Assembly (NCBI GenBank): GCA_977006965.1
Contig: OZ345370.1
Coordinates: forward strand, 1,922,001-1,986,000
From: Phymatolithon calcareum
Lineage: Eukaryota > Rhodophyta > Florideophyceae > Hapalidiales
Length of the DNA stretch: 64,000 bases
Reading direction: 5' to 3'
In this document: positions 19,565 through 30,134 of the stretch, one piece after another
Position numbering within the stretch: position 1 is the stretch's first letter
Layout: each line of letters begins with the position of its first letter
The notes under the pieces: generated by a model
What the model was told of the DNA's origin: nothing
The model's database searches: none
Seen by the model: only the letters and a program-made list of their open reading frames with translations
Made by a program: the position numbers and the translations under genes

Positions 19565-21195
19565 TTGAGCTAGAAGGCGACGCTATTGTGCAGAACTAGT
19601 TTCATCCCCTTTCACCGCACCTTTGACATCATGCGCAAGAAGCACTTGGCGGAGAAGAAGCGCTCGTCCATTTGGTGGAGAAAATGGTTCCTTCCTAAAC
19701 GCATTTTTTCCTTCCTGTACGCCCCTTATCAAGCGGGCCCGCTTGGAGCACACGAATGCGTGCGATGCGGGACAATGGATCCAGTGGTGGAATTTCATGA
19801 TTCAAACTATGGCAACTCAAAATGTTCCATGGTAAATGATGTTAGCACCATATCGACTTTGCTTAATTTGAGGCTCATGGGACCTTGCCAAAAATCTATC
19901 TAATGATGAGTGCAACAACTACGGTTTACCGTCTATGGTTGTACAAGTACTCGAGTCAGCCAAACAGTTAAGATGTCAAGTGATAATTAGGTAGTCCCTG
20001 GGAGCTGCAGAGGGGAACCATTTGAGAAAACGATCATGATGCTGTCACTCCACTTTGCAGAATGTTGAACTACGTGTACTTTACTCTGGGGATCTTTTGT
20101 CGACTTGAGTCAGCAGTTCGCGTCTGGGGGATTCAGAGTGAAAGGTGCATCGGCCAAATGCACGGGTTCAGATTTGTGGTTGGACACTTCAGTCCTCGCT
20201 TGACACGTGTCACCAGGTACACGCTGACTTCAAACTCGTGCCGCTGATGGTCCACTGGGCCAAAACGATTTTATCTATTCCACAGTTTTTTTAATCGTTG
20301 CCTTTGAGTTGCTTGGGGATATTCACCACGAATAGAAAATATAATACTGCAACAAATTTCAATGCTGCACATTCAACATACAAGAAACACCGACTGGACT
20401 TGGCACGTGCACGGCGCACTTCGCACTCGAAGCCTTCACTGCACCGTGGACAATAGAACACATGAAATGTTGAGTACAATGAGTAAGCTATTCCGTTGCA
20501 GATGCACTGTGTTTCTGACATTCCGTACACGTCGTTTCCCAAACGGAAGCGACACAAAATAGTGCACAGTGTAGTAGAAATAACAGCTTTTGGGCACCCA
20601 TGGGCACTATTTTAGTGCAGGAGAGCAGAATCATGTCTTACGGCGTGGAGTCACGGCACATATCCCAATTGCTTTGAAATCCTCCGAACTTCGCATTTGG
20701 CATAGCTTGAGTGAAAACCTGACGCCGATGCCACCTCCAGAACGATAACCTGATTGAGTACATTAACGCACAATGGAAGCCGACACATCATCCGCGTTGC
20801 TCATTCTGTCACGCTTACTAGGCATACTCCTGGAATCCCATCAGAAAGTCCAACATATACATACTGTTTTAGCAGGAAGGTCACGGTGCCCACTACAGTA
20901 CAAATTTACGGCATGACTTTCTGGCCCTTCTTCCGGCTTCGCTTGGCTGCTTTATGGAAGAAGGCCTGAGCACTGCGAAATTCTGCTTTCGTGTACGTTG
21001 GCGTGCCATCCCGCGCAATTCTATTCCTTCCTCATAAGTCTGGATCTCTACATTTTATCAACATTTCTTCTCTTCACTTGAAACTATGCCTATTTTTAAT
21101 GTCATCTGGACTGAGGTCGGGCTAAAATCAGAGGATGTCCACTACTTTTGACCGTGCCCGTCGCATGCGTCGCATCTCCCTCGATCTTGAGTACA
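19565..21195. other. No gene recognised
   Basis: A 105-codon frame at 19586-19903 has a Trp/Lys-rich start and a CVRC pair but no partner motif, and I cannot support it as a gene. The remainder shows nothing beyond short chance frames. Confidence 0.45.
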
Positions 21196-21375
21196 GAAAT
21201 TGAGTTTGAGTGCAAGAGACTTACCGGAGCTCTTGTTGGGAGAGAATTACGAATCAAGAACGTTTTGAGCAGCCAGATGACTATAGCGTAGAGATTATGC
21301 AAGAGCTGCCCCGTTACTCCAAGGTGAGGCTTTGGGAGCTCTCAAAAATAAAATCATCAAATATCCCCCCCCCCC
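21196..21375 (+). mobile_element. LINE 3'-tail fragment with poly-C
   Basis: The sequence from GAGTGCAAGAGACTTACCGG through CCGTTACTCCAAGGTGAGGC to gggagctctcaaaaataaaa and catcaaatatcccc parallels the 3' end at 29260-29430. It ends in a run of about 13 C residues at 21363-21376. The tail atcatcaaatat is the exact complement of the start of the insertion at 27778, so both come from one subfamily. Confidence 0.7.
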
Positions 21376-22168
21376 CACTACTTTTGACCTTTATTCCATT
21401 TACGTGTTAACGAAGCCTTCCAAAATGCCAGCTATTTCGGGCAATTGCAAATGAGCATCAATGGACTGGATCTTACAATACAAGTTGCCGTTACCGGTGC
21501 CGAAAAGCGTGACTTGGTCGTTTTTCGACTCGATTGAGGAGCTTGTACATGTGGATCTACAGCTGTTGCGAATGAGCACCAGTCCCGACTGTACATTGGG
21601 CATCGCTGTCCTCATTCTACATGTCCAAAAATCCAGACCGATCTTTGGGCTGAGAAAGCTGATTTTCTCTTATTCGAGAGAAGCAAGCACAAATCCACTT
21701 GCAATGGTGTAGCAACTGCAGGCCTCAACAGGTATTGCGGTGCACACCCCGCATCTCAATTGATATCGGTGCAGCGTACCGACGGTTCATTATCCCACTA
21801 CAAGACAATTACCTTGTACTTTACCGACCAACTTAAATGGCACCGATGCCCCACCAAGACGAGTGCTGTACACAGGACACGTTATGCGGGCCTGTGGGAG
21901 CGCCAAGCTTCACCTAAACAGTGCATCCAAGGCTCTGATTTGTTGGCTGTTTGCAACACTGCTGTCGTCCATGATAGTCCCTCGACTATCATAGTACTGT
22001 ACAGTGTAGCAAGGCTATGATAACCTCGCTTCGGCTCATCCTACTGTAAATCTCCGCGCAGCATGCCCTCACCGCCGTCCAAGTTATCTCAATCGAAGCC
22101 TCTTTAGCCTTTTTGCAAAACGTCTAGCTATCGAGCCGTACATCCACCACTAACACTGACAACCATCT
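21376..22168. other. Intergenic; upstream of the AlkD-like gene
   Basis: A small hairpin (ATGATAGT/ACTATCAT arms) lies near 21972-21993. Short frames are present without motifs. The final 150 bp are presumably the promoter and 5' UTR of the next gene. Confidence 0.4.
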
Positions 22169-23377
22169 GTGCCCGCCTCTTTCATGCCTCGTGAAGAACA
22201 ACTTCCACTCTCAAGCTATGATTTGCATCCGAGATCTTTCTACAGCTTCGGACAGAAGTCCGGAAACGAGCGAGAAAATGCCAGGCTTGACGTCGTAGCG
22301 ATCGGGGAACTCGAACCATTTCCCGATCATCTAATAACGCCCGGCGATAACAACGAGATACAAGAAGGAAACTTCCACGAAAGCCCGGCCGACCACCTCT
22401 CGGCCTTCCTCCTTCCCGGCACTGCGTTTCAGAGAGTTCATTATTTTCCACCACATCTTCTCGAAGATGACTCACTTGCGCTTTCGTCGCGGCTCGACAT
22501 AAGCATAAGTAACCGAGATTTCATCGGCATCAATGACATCGACGGGCTCGATGATTACTCTGACTTCAGATCGAGCCTTTCGGAAAGCTCCCTACCCTCA
22601 CATGTCGAGATGGTTAGATCTTATCAAAAGTTCATGCAGGACATGGGCACCGGACTTGAAAAATCGAAAATTACTCGGCTTATTCGAAACGTGTTGTCCG
22701 TTCGTGGGCTCAAGATGTTGGACATCCGCTACAAGCTGCATCATTGGTACAAGGACTGGGTAAGCGCGCACGGATCCGTATCGGTGGAGACACAGAAGAG
22801 TTTTGCGTTTTTGCTCATAGAGTCAGAATGGTACGAAGACAAGGTGGCTGCGGTATTATTCATCCAAGAAGTTCTCATTGCCAAGAAGAATATATCGCAC
22901 ATGGACTTTCCTCGATTCGAAGCGATATTCCGCGGAAGGCATATCAAGGTTTACAAGGTTTGTGATTACTTCGCGAGTAAGATTCTATGCCATTTAGCGG
23001 AGCATAGTCGACAGGAACTTGGTCAGAGAGCATGGATATTGAATTGTTTGTTTGAATGGACATACGCGGTAGACTTATGGCAAGCTCGGGCGGCCATGCT
23101 TGCACTTGCGACGCAAACGAACAAGGGAGTTTGTCAAAACCGGCTGATGTGTTCTGTACGGCACATGTTAACGCGACCGGAAGAAGAGGCGAAGAGCATA
23201 GCCGGTGCTGCGCTCCGCTCCATAAGCGAGGTGGATCCGGGGATTGTAATTCAAGTTTTGTCTAGGTCTGAAAATATGGTGAACATATCGGTTTACGCAT
23301 TAGACAAGGCGACAAGTCGGCTCACTAAGATCCAGAGAGATTCGTTCAAGAATACTCGAAGGCGGCTCCGCTCTTAG
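22169..23377 (+). CDS. DNA alkylation repair (AlkD-type HEAT-like) protein
   Basis: An intron-free frame of 402 residues. Residues 1-140 are an acidic, Ser/Pro-rich, probably disordered extension not seen in bacterial AlkD. From about residue 145 the sequence is all helical and matches the DNA alkylation repair domain: LDIRYKLHHWYKDW, then ESEWYEDKVAAVLFIQEVLI, FEAIFRGRHIKVYKVCDYFA, LFEWTYAVDLWQARAAMLAL, and RPEEEAKSIAGAALRSISEV. The DLWQARAA segment is where AlkD has its W..R..A core; the CDYFASKIL and LWQAR blocks match the family well. AlkD excises bulky cationic alkylated bases without base flipping; activity here is inferred only from homology. ATG 22169 is used; an ATG at codon 6 is equally possible. 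Confidence 0.8.
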   Translation: MPASFMPREEQLPLSSYDLHPRSFYSFGQKSGNERENARLDVVAIGELEPFPDHLITPGDNNEIQEGNFHESPADHLSAFLLPGTAFQRVHYFPPHLLEDDSLALSSRLDISISNRDFIGINDIDGLDDYSDFRSSLSESSLPSHVEMVRSYQKFMQDMGTGLEKSKITRLIRNVLSVRGLKMLDIRYKLHHWYKDWVSAHGSVSVETQKSFAFLLIESEWYEDKVAAVLFIQEVLIAKKNISHMDFPRFEAIFRGRHIKVYKVCDYFASKILCHLAEHSRQELGQRAWILNCLFEWTYAVDLWQARAAMLALATQTNKGVCQNRLMCSVRHMLTRPEEEAKSIAGAALRSISEVDPGIVIQVLSRSENMVNISVYALDKATSRLTKIQRDSFKNTRRRLRS

Positions 23378-24326
23378 AGACAACTGTTAAAGTCTGTCCT
23401 GTGTAAACTTCTTCTTCTAATGCTCTGTGTGTCCAGCACTTTTTTGGAAAGCCACAGATGATTGACGAGAAAGCCTCTCTTTACCCAGAGCAAAACGCGT
23501 TTTCGTCTATTGGGACCATAGGACCCAAAAATGGAATTTAGGAAATCAGAGTATTGGCGAGATAGATTGAAGTTTCCTTGACGCACGTTCTTGTGTACAG
23601 AAGCGAACAGAAGACCCCGCGCTCGATTACGCTCAAACATTTTCTTACCGCACTGAATAACGAGCCCCGCCTTGCTTACGGGTGCCTCTTGCAATGGAAA
23701 AGCTTCTCCCGGTGCTGCATGAGCCGAAATCAAGGGGAGAAGCGCTGGTGTGGGACCGTGTGCAGGGGTACGGCAAAGTAATAACAGCAGTAGTATATTT
23801 GGGTATTATTCGCATGTTGCCCCGTCGAGGCAATTTGGTGGTGGAGTGCACAAAATATTTGATGGACGCGGAGAAGCGATAGTGGGCGACAGAAGATTTC
23901 GGAAACTTTTCCGGTTAATTGAAAATGCATGAAAAGTGTGCAAAACCTAATTCTGATGCGCTGCGACAATCATTGTTTGTCACAACAGAATGTTAAGAGG
24001 CTTATGGCACTTCCATTCACTGCAATTCTGGTATGCTTCGGTCGTCAGTACATAGAATATGAAAGTGGATATGCGGCACATTTCATTCTCGTTCAGCCTG
24101 CTGCTGCATGCAGTCTAATTTCACAGTGCGAAAATTCTCAGCTATTTCTGATCACATTCCAAAACGGATACCTGTAAGAATAATTTGAATACTCATATTT
24201 AGACAGGTACAGTAGGACACATCAGCCATAGCACGGCGCATTTCGCGAGACTGTCGCCTTGATTTAGCACGATTTCATCAGAATTCATGCCAAACTAGAA
24301 TTCGTGAAATCTCTGTTTGCCCGATG
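23378..24326. other. No gene recognised
   Basis: Downstream of the AlkD-like gene. Frames at 23578-23882 and 23929-24177 are short and motif-free. No repeat match noticed. Confidence 0.45.
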
Positions 24327-24470
24327 TATGATCTTCGTTTTATTGTGGATTTTTATTTCAATAACAATTCAAAATATATGATCTTCATTTTATTGTGGAT
24401 TTCTTTCTTATAAAAAATCAACAATAAAATGAAAAATAATAATCCACAATACTGTAGAATGAAGATCATA
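24327..24470. repeat. AT-rich direct plus inverted repeat (foldback)
   Basis: TATGATCTTC(G/A)TTTTATTGTG followed by GATTT occurs twice in direct orientation (24327 and 24377). The second copy pairs with its near-complement at 24441-24470 (AATCCACAATACTGTAGAAT then GAAGATCATA), with a 5-nt insertion in one arm. The 24377-24470 part can form a long hairpin. A MITE or foldback element is likely. Confidence 0.7.
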
Positions 24471-24697
24471 TCGCGGGGAATTGAATGTTTTCATTTTAGG
24501 AGCGCTCTACGCCGGCACACGCCAACACCATAGCAACTTCGTATTGCGCTGTAACCATTTCGGAGAAGACTGCAACGTATCGTCTCCACCATCACACCAT
24601 CATCTCCTCGTTCATATCTATTTCTAGAATCATTAATTTGCCCATCGCTTGTTGCACTTCCTCTTCTGCTCTGTCATCCATCTCTGGTTGCGTCATG

Positions 24698-25045
24698 TTA
24701 AGTTGAAGGGTTTCCAGCAGCATCGTTGCTAGTTAGTCGTAGTTTTCCACATGCGTCTAGGGGTTTCGCGGGTGGACGCGGCCGAAGAACCACTTGACTG
24801 CCCAGAGTCTGTGTTTTCTCGACTTGATTTGGAATACGGTTTTTTTTATTCTCGTTCATATCTACAGCGACTGTTCGTTTTTTGACCTTCTCCATCTCGA
24901 TCCATGCCCGGTAGATTTGCAGATTCTCATCCTTGTGGGTGACCTTTCCGACCACGGCCCTCTTCGCTGGGACTTTCAACAGTTCGTGCTCATCGAGGTA
25001 TTGGATATCCCTCTGTGCCTACTCCAAGTCCTCATCCTTGCCCTC
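24698..25045 (-). pseudogene. Lysine/glutamate-rich coding remnant
   Basis: On the minus strand a frame reads RDIQYLDEHELLKVPAKRAV, then VGKVTHKDENLQIYRAWIEM and EKVKKRTVAVDMNENKKNR, ending at 24698. The same frame continues upstream through a TAG near 25017 into EEGKDEDLE. Alternating charge and heptad-like Leu/Ile spacing suggest a helical or coiled-coil protein. I do not recognise it. It may be a retroelement ORF1 remnant or the tail of a lost host gene. Confidence 0.35.
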
Positions 25046-26006
25046 TTCATTTTTTGAAGATCATACAGTGCAGCTGCTCATGAGCAGTTTTTTTAAAAAC
25101 CTAAATTCAGGCCGGCTTCCGAACATCACTTGGAGACCTTACGCAAGAACACAGCAAGTATGAGCTGGACCTTGAAGAAATGTTACGAACGGAGAAGACA
25201 CTAGACTCTCGACTATTCTACAGCGTCAATTGATGATACAGAAAAGACGAGTCTCTGTAATACGAACCAGGCGACATACTAGGATGAACAAGTAACAAGC
25301 ACAATCTTAGGGATGCAACTGATGGTCAAAGTGGAATCAGTAGGATTGCGTCAAACGCGCTTTGCAACCTGGTTTCTTCATGCTCTGAGAGGGTTTGTTT
25401 AGACATGAGAATTGACATCCCTTGTGGCGCGTGATCGAGTGTGCGTTCTTCTGATCTCTTTTTCTCTTGATGGGGGTATGGGAAGTGATAGAATAACCAG
25501 TGGGTGCACAGGAAGCTGTGCTTTGATTTCTTGAGGTGTAAGAAGCATGGGAGTTCGTTTCGCATGGGAGGGAGAGGGCGTCTGACTTCACTGCCGAGCA
25601 ATATTTCCGACAGACAGCGTTTCTACTCACCTGTTGCCATTTTCAGGGTTATTTTTCTTTAGTTAGTTTCGGCGTAAACACGTCTTGTGATCGATTTTGT
25701 CGTGTTGCATAGGAGAGCTTTATGGAGCACACTGTTGGACTCGTTGATTATTTCCAGGCAAGCATGGCCTTGGAAAAGTCCTAAGGCGCATATTCTTCTC
25801 TGTTTCTGAGTGCCGATGAATTTGGCGCTGAATCGTGGTTGTCGAAGATGAATCAGATGCCTCTGAATCTTGCTTGCATGTTCTTGCACCAAGAATCGTG
25901 CTGTTACGAAACAGGCTGGATTCCAGGATTCATTATCGTACAGTTGCTGCTTGTCAATGAACAAACCAATGAAACTTTCACTCAGGTTTCAGTTTTTTTC
26001 TAGAAC
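25046..26006. other. No gene recognised
   Basis: Includes 25190-25240, where GACTATTCTACAGCGTCAAT resembles a block near 32825-32845, perhaps a LINE scrap. Otherwise only short motif-free frames. Confidence 0.4.
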
Positions 26007-26175
26007 CTGTCTCAAGGGCGACGGCCCGGCCGTGATATTTGCCGGAGGGCTACACCAAGACCTGCACGCTTATTCCGTTTGATTGTTCTTTTGAACACTT
26101 TGCTTGTTTCTCTTTTTCCTCCTTTCAGTCTCTCCCGCTCTTTTTCTCTCTTTTTATGCTCAGATCCCTCTGTCT
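26007..26175 (+). repeat. Dispersed repeat family B, copy
   Basis: GTCTCAAGGGCGACGGCCCG matches GTCTCAAGGTTGACGGTCTA at 7442-7461, and the pyrimidine-rich end (CTTTCAGTCTCTCCCGCTCT) matches those near 7740 and 56270. The first half of the 7367 unit is missing here. Confidence 0.6.
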
Positions 26176-26860
26176 TCGGGTTCTTGTGAGCTGTGCACTT
26201 CACTTTGGCACTTCCTGAAATGCACCCATGGATGTAAAAGTCTCAGATTTGAATGAAAAGCTAGATGCTCAGAAATATACATTCGCTGCAACAAGCTTTT
26301 TCAATTGATCTTTATTGAAAAGCCTCACAGTCTTACGAATATACAGGCTAGCGTTTCCGCAAGAGCTATTGCGAGCCAACTGCACTATACGCAGTATCAG
26401 CATTTTGCTGTACACAGCTTCGACGCCCACATCAAGCAAGTGGAAGTCGCACGGAACAAAGCTGCGAGGGCGCCCAGCGGCTGCCTGAAAGCTAGGGCAG
26501 TCGCCAAACTTCGATCATTGACTGGGACGCCTAGCCTGCGGGATGTTGGAGAGATGGAAGCTACTCTTGTCCTAGACAAAGGACTTCGACTTCAACCGGA
26601 TACTCCTGTGGCTCGTACAACCCAGACAAATGTGTTGAACTCCAGACGCAATGTAGTCTCGTGGAGGGACTCGAGCACCGATCATCTGGCGGGGAAAGGA
26701 GATCTTCGCGCTCTCACGCAATGCGCCCCAGCTACCAATCCAGAAGGACCACCATACCTACACGACTCCTATTTCGGCGAATGATGATCCAGAGGAGAAG
26801 CGCGCCGCTAAAGAAGCTTTTAGTTTGGAGCAAATTGCAGCACAACCAGCGGATATTGAA

Positions 26861-27777
26861 ATATGGACGGACGGAAGTGTCGGAAAAGTGCCACATGAAT
26901 TTGTCTGCGACCTTAATCATTGAGAACGAGTCTCCGTGAAATGGGATGAAAGTTGGTATACTTCGACGTTGAGAAAATTCAACCCCACCTGTAGCAGAAC
27001 CGCGAAGCAGCGAAACGGTTTAAGTCGCGACACGACAGGCCCCCGAATATCCTCTTGGCCTATGACGAAGGAGACGAGCATGCCTAATCAACGACCCCGA
27101 CCGCCTCGAAACGAAGCGTTATCGTGTGCGACGAAGATGGTGCCACAATCGACATGTATCGTACCATACCGTTCCAAGTCGGCGGAGCTGGGATTCTGAA
27201 GTTTCGTGGCGAAGTAACTGTTGCGGAAGCATCACCGGCGGCTGGGGCTTGGTTTTTCATTCGATGCGGAGGCATTTGCCGTCGTACACGCGTTTCAAGC
27301 ATATTTAACCCTACAGCTTTCCCGCGGCAGCACCCTCAGATGATTCACTGATAGCCGTACCTGCATAGACGCGCTGAACGGTCAACCGCGGATATTTGGT
27401 GGTATAGTGCGGAATCTATGGAATCTTTTGGAGCGGTTATTTCCACCTGAGGTCCACATAGAGTGTGTTTGGATACCAATTCATTGCGGCGTTGCGAAGA
27501 ATGTGGCTGCTGATGAGCTCAAGCGGCGGGGAATTTTGGCGGCGAGTGTGGCGTTGCATCAAGCCATACCTCTCACTTTGCAAGAGGCACGATCTATGAT
27601 TAAGCCGCCCTGTAGAAGCAAACCAGTGACCCTACCTAAGATTCCGGAAGATCTGCACATCTTGCAGAGACGTGCAGAGGTGGTACTGCACCAGCTCATG
27701 GCGAATCTCTGTCCTATTGTGACATGCTTTCATCATGGACACAGCGAGGATGAACCGCCACTCTACGACCCAGTGTG
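26861..27777 (+). pseudogene. RNase H and C-terminal domain of the LINE
   Basis: All signature positions of an RNase HI fold can be seen, though spread over several frames: first Asp in EIWTDGSVG, Glu in SFDAEAFAVVHAFQ, second Asp in FTDSRTCIDALNG, and the His/Asp end motif VWIPIHCGVAKNVAADELKR. The frame 27407-27777 is open across the last of these and into a helical region (SMIKPPCRSKPVTLPKIPED, LQRRAEVVLHQLMANLCP) and FHHGHSEDEPP. A nested insertion then breaks it before the Cys-x2-Cys. Loss of frame after ATHH... in the middle (around 26920-27200) rules out a working enzyme. Confidence 0.8.
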
Positions 27778-27903
27778 GATATTTGATGATTTTATTTTGA
27801 GAGCTCCCAAAGCCTCACCTTGGAGTAACGGGGCAGCTCGATAAGCTCTAAGCTAAAGTCCTCTGGCTACTCAAAACGTTTTTGATTCGTAATTCTCTCC
27901 CGA
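27778..27903 (-). mobile_element. 126-bp LINE-tail insertion with perfect 13-bp TSD
   Basis: The segment is the reverse complement of a LINE 3' end (compare 21300-21362: gggagctctcaaaaataaaa, tcatcaaatat). It is bounded by ACGACCCAGTGTG at 27765-27777 and again at 27904-27916. Removing the insert plus one repeat restores the collinear sequence seen at 60309-60321 (ACCCAGTATGCAAGATGTGC). This is an unambiguous, severely 5'-truncated retrotransposition into an older LINE. Confidence 0.93.
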
Positions 27904-28125
27904 ACGACCCAGTGTGCAAGTTGTGCCCGTATGGCACAGGGAGGCAGCAGAACACCTAATTATGCCCTGTTCTGGTCGGGCTGCATCTCGACCGCAATTC
28001 GACTTCAGGCAAAATGGTAGAAGATCTGTGCAGAGAGAGAACCATAGAGATACTCCTGCATTTGAACCATGAGAACTTGCTCTAGGGTAAGTTCTGGCGT
28101 TATGTTATTTGCGTTAAAGAAAGGT

Positions 28126-29430
28126 CGAATATACAGGCAACGCTACCTCAGTTGCTACCTTCCAATGTGGCATTATCGACCGAGGTGTTCCGCAGGGCTC
28201 CCCTCTTAGTCCGTGCCTATATAACATATTCATGGATACGTTCGCCGAAGCCACCGCCCAAGTAACAAGAACAGCGTCCGACCATCCAGCGCAGCTATTT
28301 GCAGATGACGTTCTTCTTCAGGCAAAGAATGCAAAAGGATTGCAAAAACTATTGGACATAGCTACGAAGTGGGCAGCCGAGAACTCCATGAAATGGAACA
28401 CGAAGCCAGGAAAGAGCGAGGTCCTTAAGTACAAAGGACTCCCAAAGAAGAAATTCTTCCTTGCAGGAAAAGGGCTACACCAGGCCTGGAGACTGTCCTA
28501 CCTCGGGATCAGTATGAACAACAACGGAGTCACAGTCGATACAGAAATCTCAAGAGTTCGGAATGCGATGGGATGCATACACAAACTCCGCCAAATTGGC
28601 TTGAACGACAGGGGACTCCAACCAGCCACGCGCATCAGAATTTTCGAGTCGTTGATTCTCCCCGAATGGGAGTATGCCATTCACCTGACCCCGATCACGA
28701 AACGAATACTATCGGCAATTGAAGCAGCAGAAGGTCTTTTCTACAGATACGCTTTCGGAAAATATGCCGAGTATCGAAGGGAGAGGATGCGAGTGCTCTG
28801 CCGTCTCGCCAGCCCACAGATGAGAAGAATGCACCAGGCTGAAAGGTTCGCCTTAAGCTTGGTAAGACGGAGGAAGTTCCTGGATCTTTCAGAAGAATAC
28901 GAGGGAAGGGAAGATTATCTGGAAGACTATCAAAGGACATTGGATATCTTGGGGAAGAGGAACACCTTAAAGAAGCTCCGAAACAAGCGGAAGAAGGTAT
29001 GGTGTCAAAAAAGCGACGCCTGCAAGCAACAGTCAAAGCCTGGTCGTTGGAAGAAGAGGGCCGGACAGTTAAATCCCGATCGGCGTACCAGGAGTGCTAT
29101 AAATAAGGGACAGAACTGCGCGGTTGAGATGCCTGAGAGTCATTTTCAACAGAGTTCCTTTGTGGAGAAAATCCATTCTGCCGAAGTACTTTGGGACTGG
29201 TGCTGTAGTTGAGCTTATCGTGTCGCAACGTATACTACGGTCCATGAAGATGGACCAAGAAGCGGAATATGACTGCAAAAGACTTACTCGGGCCCTCAGA
29301 GAGGGAGAAATTCTGATTAAGGAGATATTAGAAGGATAGTAGAGAGATGAGTATGGAAAACAGCGAGAAGTTGCCCTGTTACTCAAATTGAGGCTTTAGG
29401 AGCTTTTAAAATAAATCAACATATATCCCT
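28126..29430 (+). mobile_element. LINE fragment: reverse transcriptase to 3' tail
   Basis: Begins abruptly after the tail of the preceding element and runs through a reverse transcriptase frame (28166-29212) into a 3' region conserved in copies at 42220-43330 (-), 31000-31180 and 21196-21375: a TGGACCAAGAAGCGGAATAT block, GAGAAATTCTGATTAAGGAG, then gcttttaaaataaatcaaca and tatatccc. It lacks the RNase H part of the neighbouring family, so it is a second LINE type, or a different segment of one. Confidence 0.75.
28166..29212 (+). pseudogene. LINE reverse transcriptase (partial)
   Basis: An open frame with the C-terminal half of a non-LTR reverse transcriptase. It opens with GIIDRGVPQGSPLSPCLYNI (palm motif 4/B region), then the catalytic FADDV of motif C at about 28297, then KWAAENSMKWNTKPGKSEVL and LSYLGISMNN. 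The thumb region follows (TRIRIFESLILPEWEYAIHL) and a basic tail. The N-terminal endonuclease and the first reverse-transcriptase motifs are missing, consistent with 5' truncation or rearrangement at about 28130-28165. The frame is unusually long and clean for a LINE fragment in this window, so it is relatively young. The reading frame appears to shift near 29000, where an alternative frame (MVSKKRRL, EEEGR) matches the copy at 43100-43200. Confidence 0.88.
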
Positions 29431-29545
29431 TCCAATGTGTAGTCCGTTGAAACCTACCGCCTGTCCGCGGCCGCAACAACAAGTGTTACGTGAAGCTGTC
29501 GCGATGGCATGCAAGCATGAGTTTCCGTCAAATGATTTGTATTTA

Positions 29546-30134
29546 AGCAAACAAAGGGATATGCGTGCTTGAATATCACAGAAAACTTCGCTTACTTGCA
29601 GTGCCGGGTTTATTGTTCTATGGCAAGAGGATTCCCCAATGTTGCCGAGCTCGAGGAAAGGAATGGCATGGAATTAGGGTTCCACATTTCATGTTCTCTC
29701 TCGAAGCTCATGACATCATAATCCGATACAGTACCGGGGTGGGATCCCAAATTGTCCTAGACGAAGATCGAGGCCTTGTCTAACAAGGCGCCACTGACTT
29801 CCTCCATGCTTGTGCGTGGTCTTTTTCTCCCATCCGTCCAGCACTAGCTTCTTTCACAGACTATGACCGACAATTGGAAAAGATATTTGTACTGGACCGG
29901 CGAAGGTCTTTCACAGCGGCTTGCAGTATAATCAACAGCGATGTATCAACCACTTTTTCCATCCTGGAAAAACAGCTTGCTTCAAAACCCGAATATCACG
30001 TCAGAGGAGCATTCGAAACCGCGACAAGCGAAGAGTTCTCTAAGTTGGCCTTCTCATGCAAATTCTCTATCAAAGAAATAGTAGCAGAACTTCAGAACTT
30101 TTGTGACCGCGTTACGGCTCTTTCGGTAATGTAA
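29546..30134 (+). pseudogene. Unidentified protein with an in-frame stop
   Basis: One reading frame runs 29546-30134, broken only by TAA at 29781-29783. Before the stop it encodes RIPQCCRARGKEWHGIRVPH and FSLEAHDIIIRYSTGVG; after it QGATDFLHACAWSFSPIRPA, DYDRQLEKIFVLDRRRSF and a Ser/Thr-rich helical end (EEFSKLAFSCKFSIKEIVAE). No ATG lies near the start, so the 5' end is missing or lies in an exon I cannot place. The composition is protein-like over nearly 200 codons. I do not recognise the family. Confidence 0.4.

Larger units (their letters stand above)
26305..28125 (+). mobile_element. LINE with RNase H domain, interrupted and decayed
   Basis: From about 26305 to the tail gcgttaaagaaagg (28112-28125). 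The first open part (to 26784) looks like the region after reverse transcriptase (FDAHIKQVEVARNKAARAPS). The RNase H domain follows at about 26861-27560. It ends with the C-terminal module FHHGHSEDEPPLYD and, after a nested insertion at 27778-27903, CKLCPYG and VEDLCRERTIEILLHLN. It is collinear with 59386-60557. Stops and frameshifts make it inactive. Confidence 0.85.
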
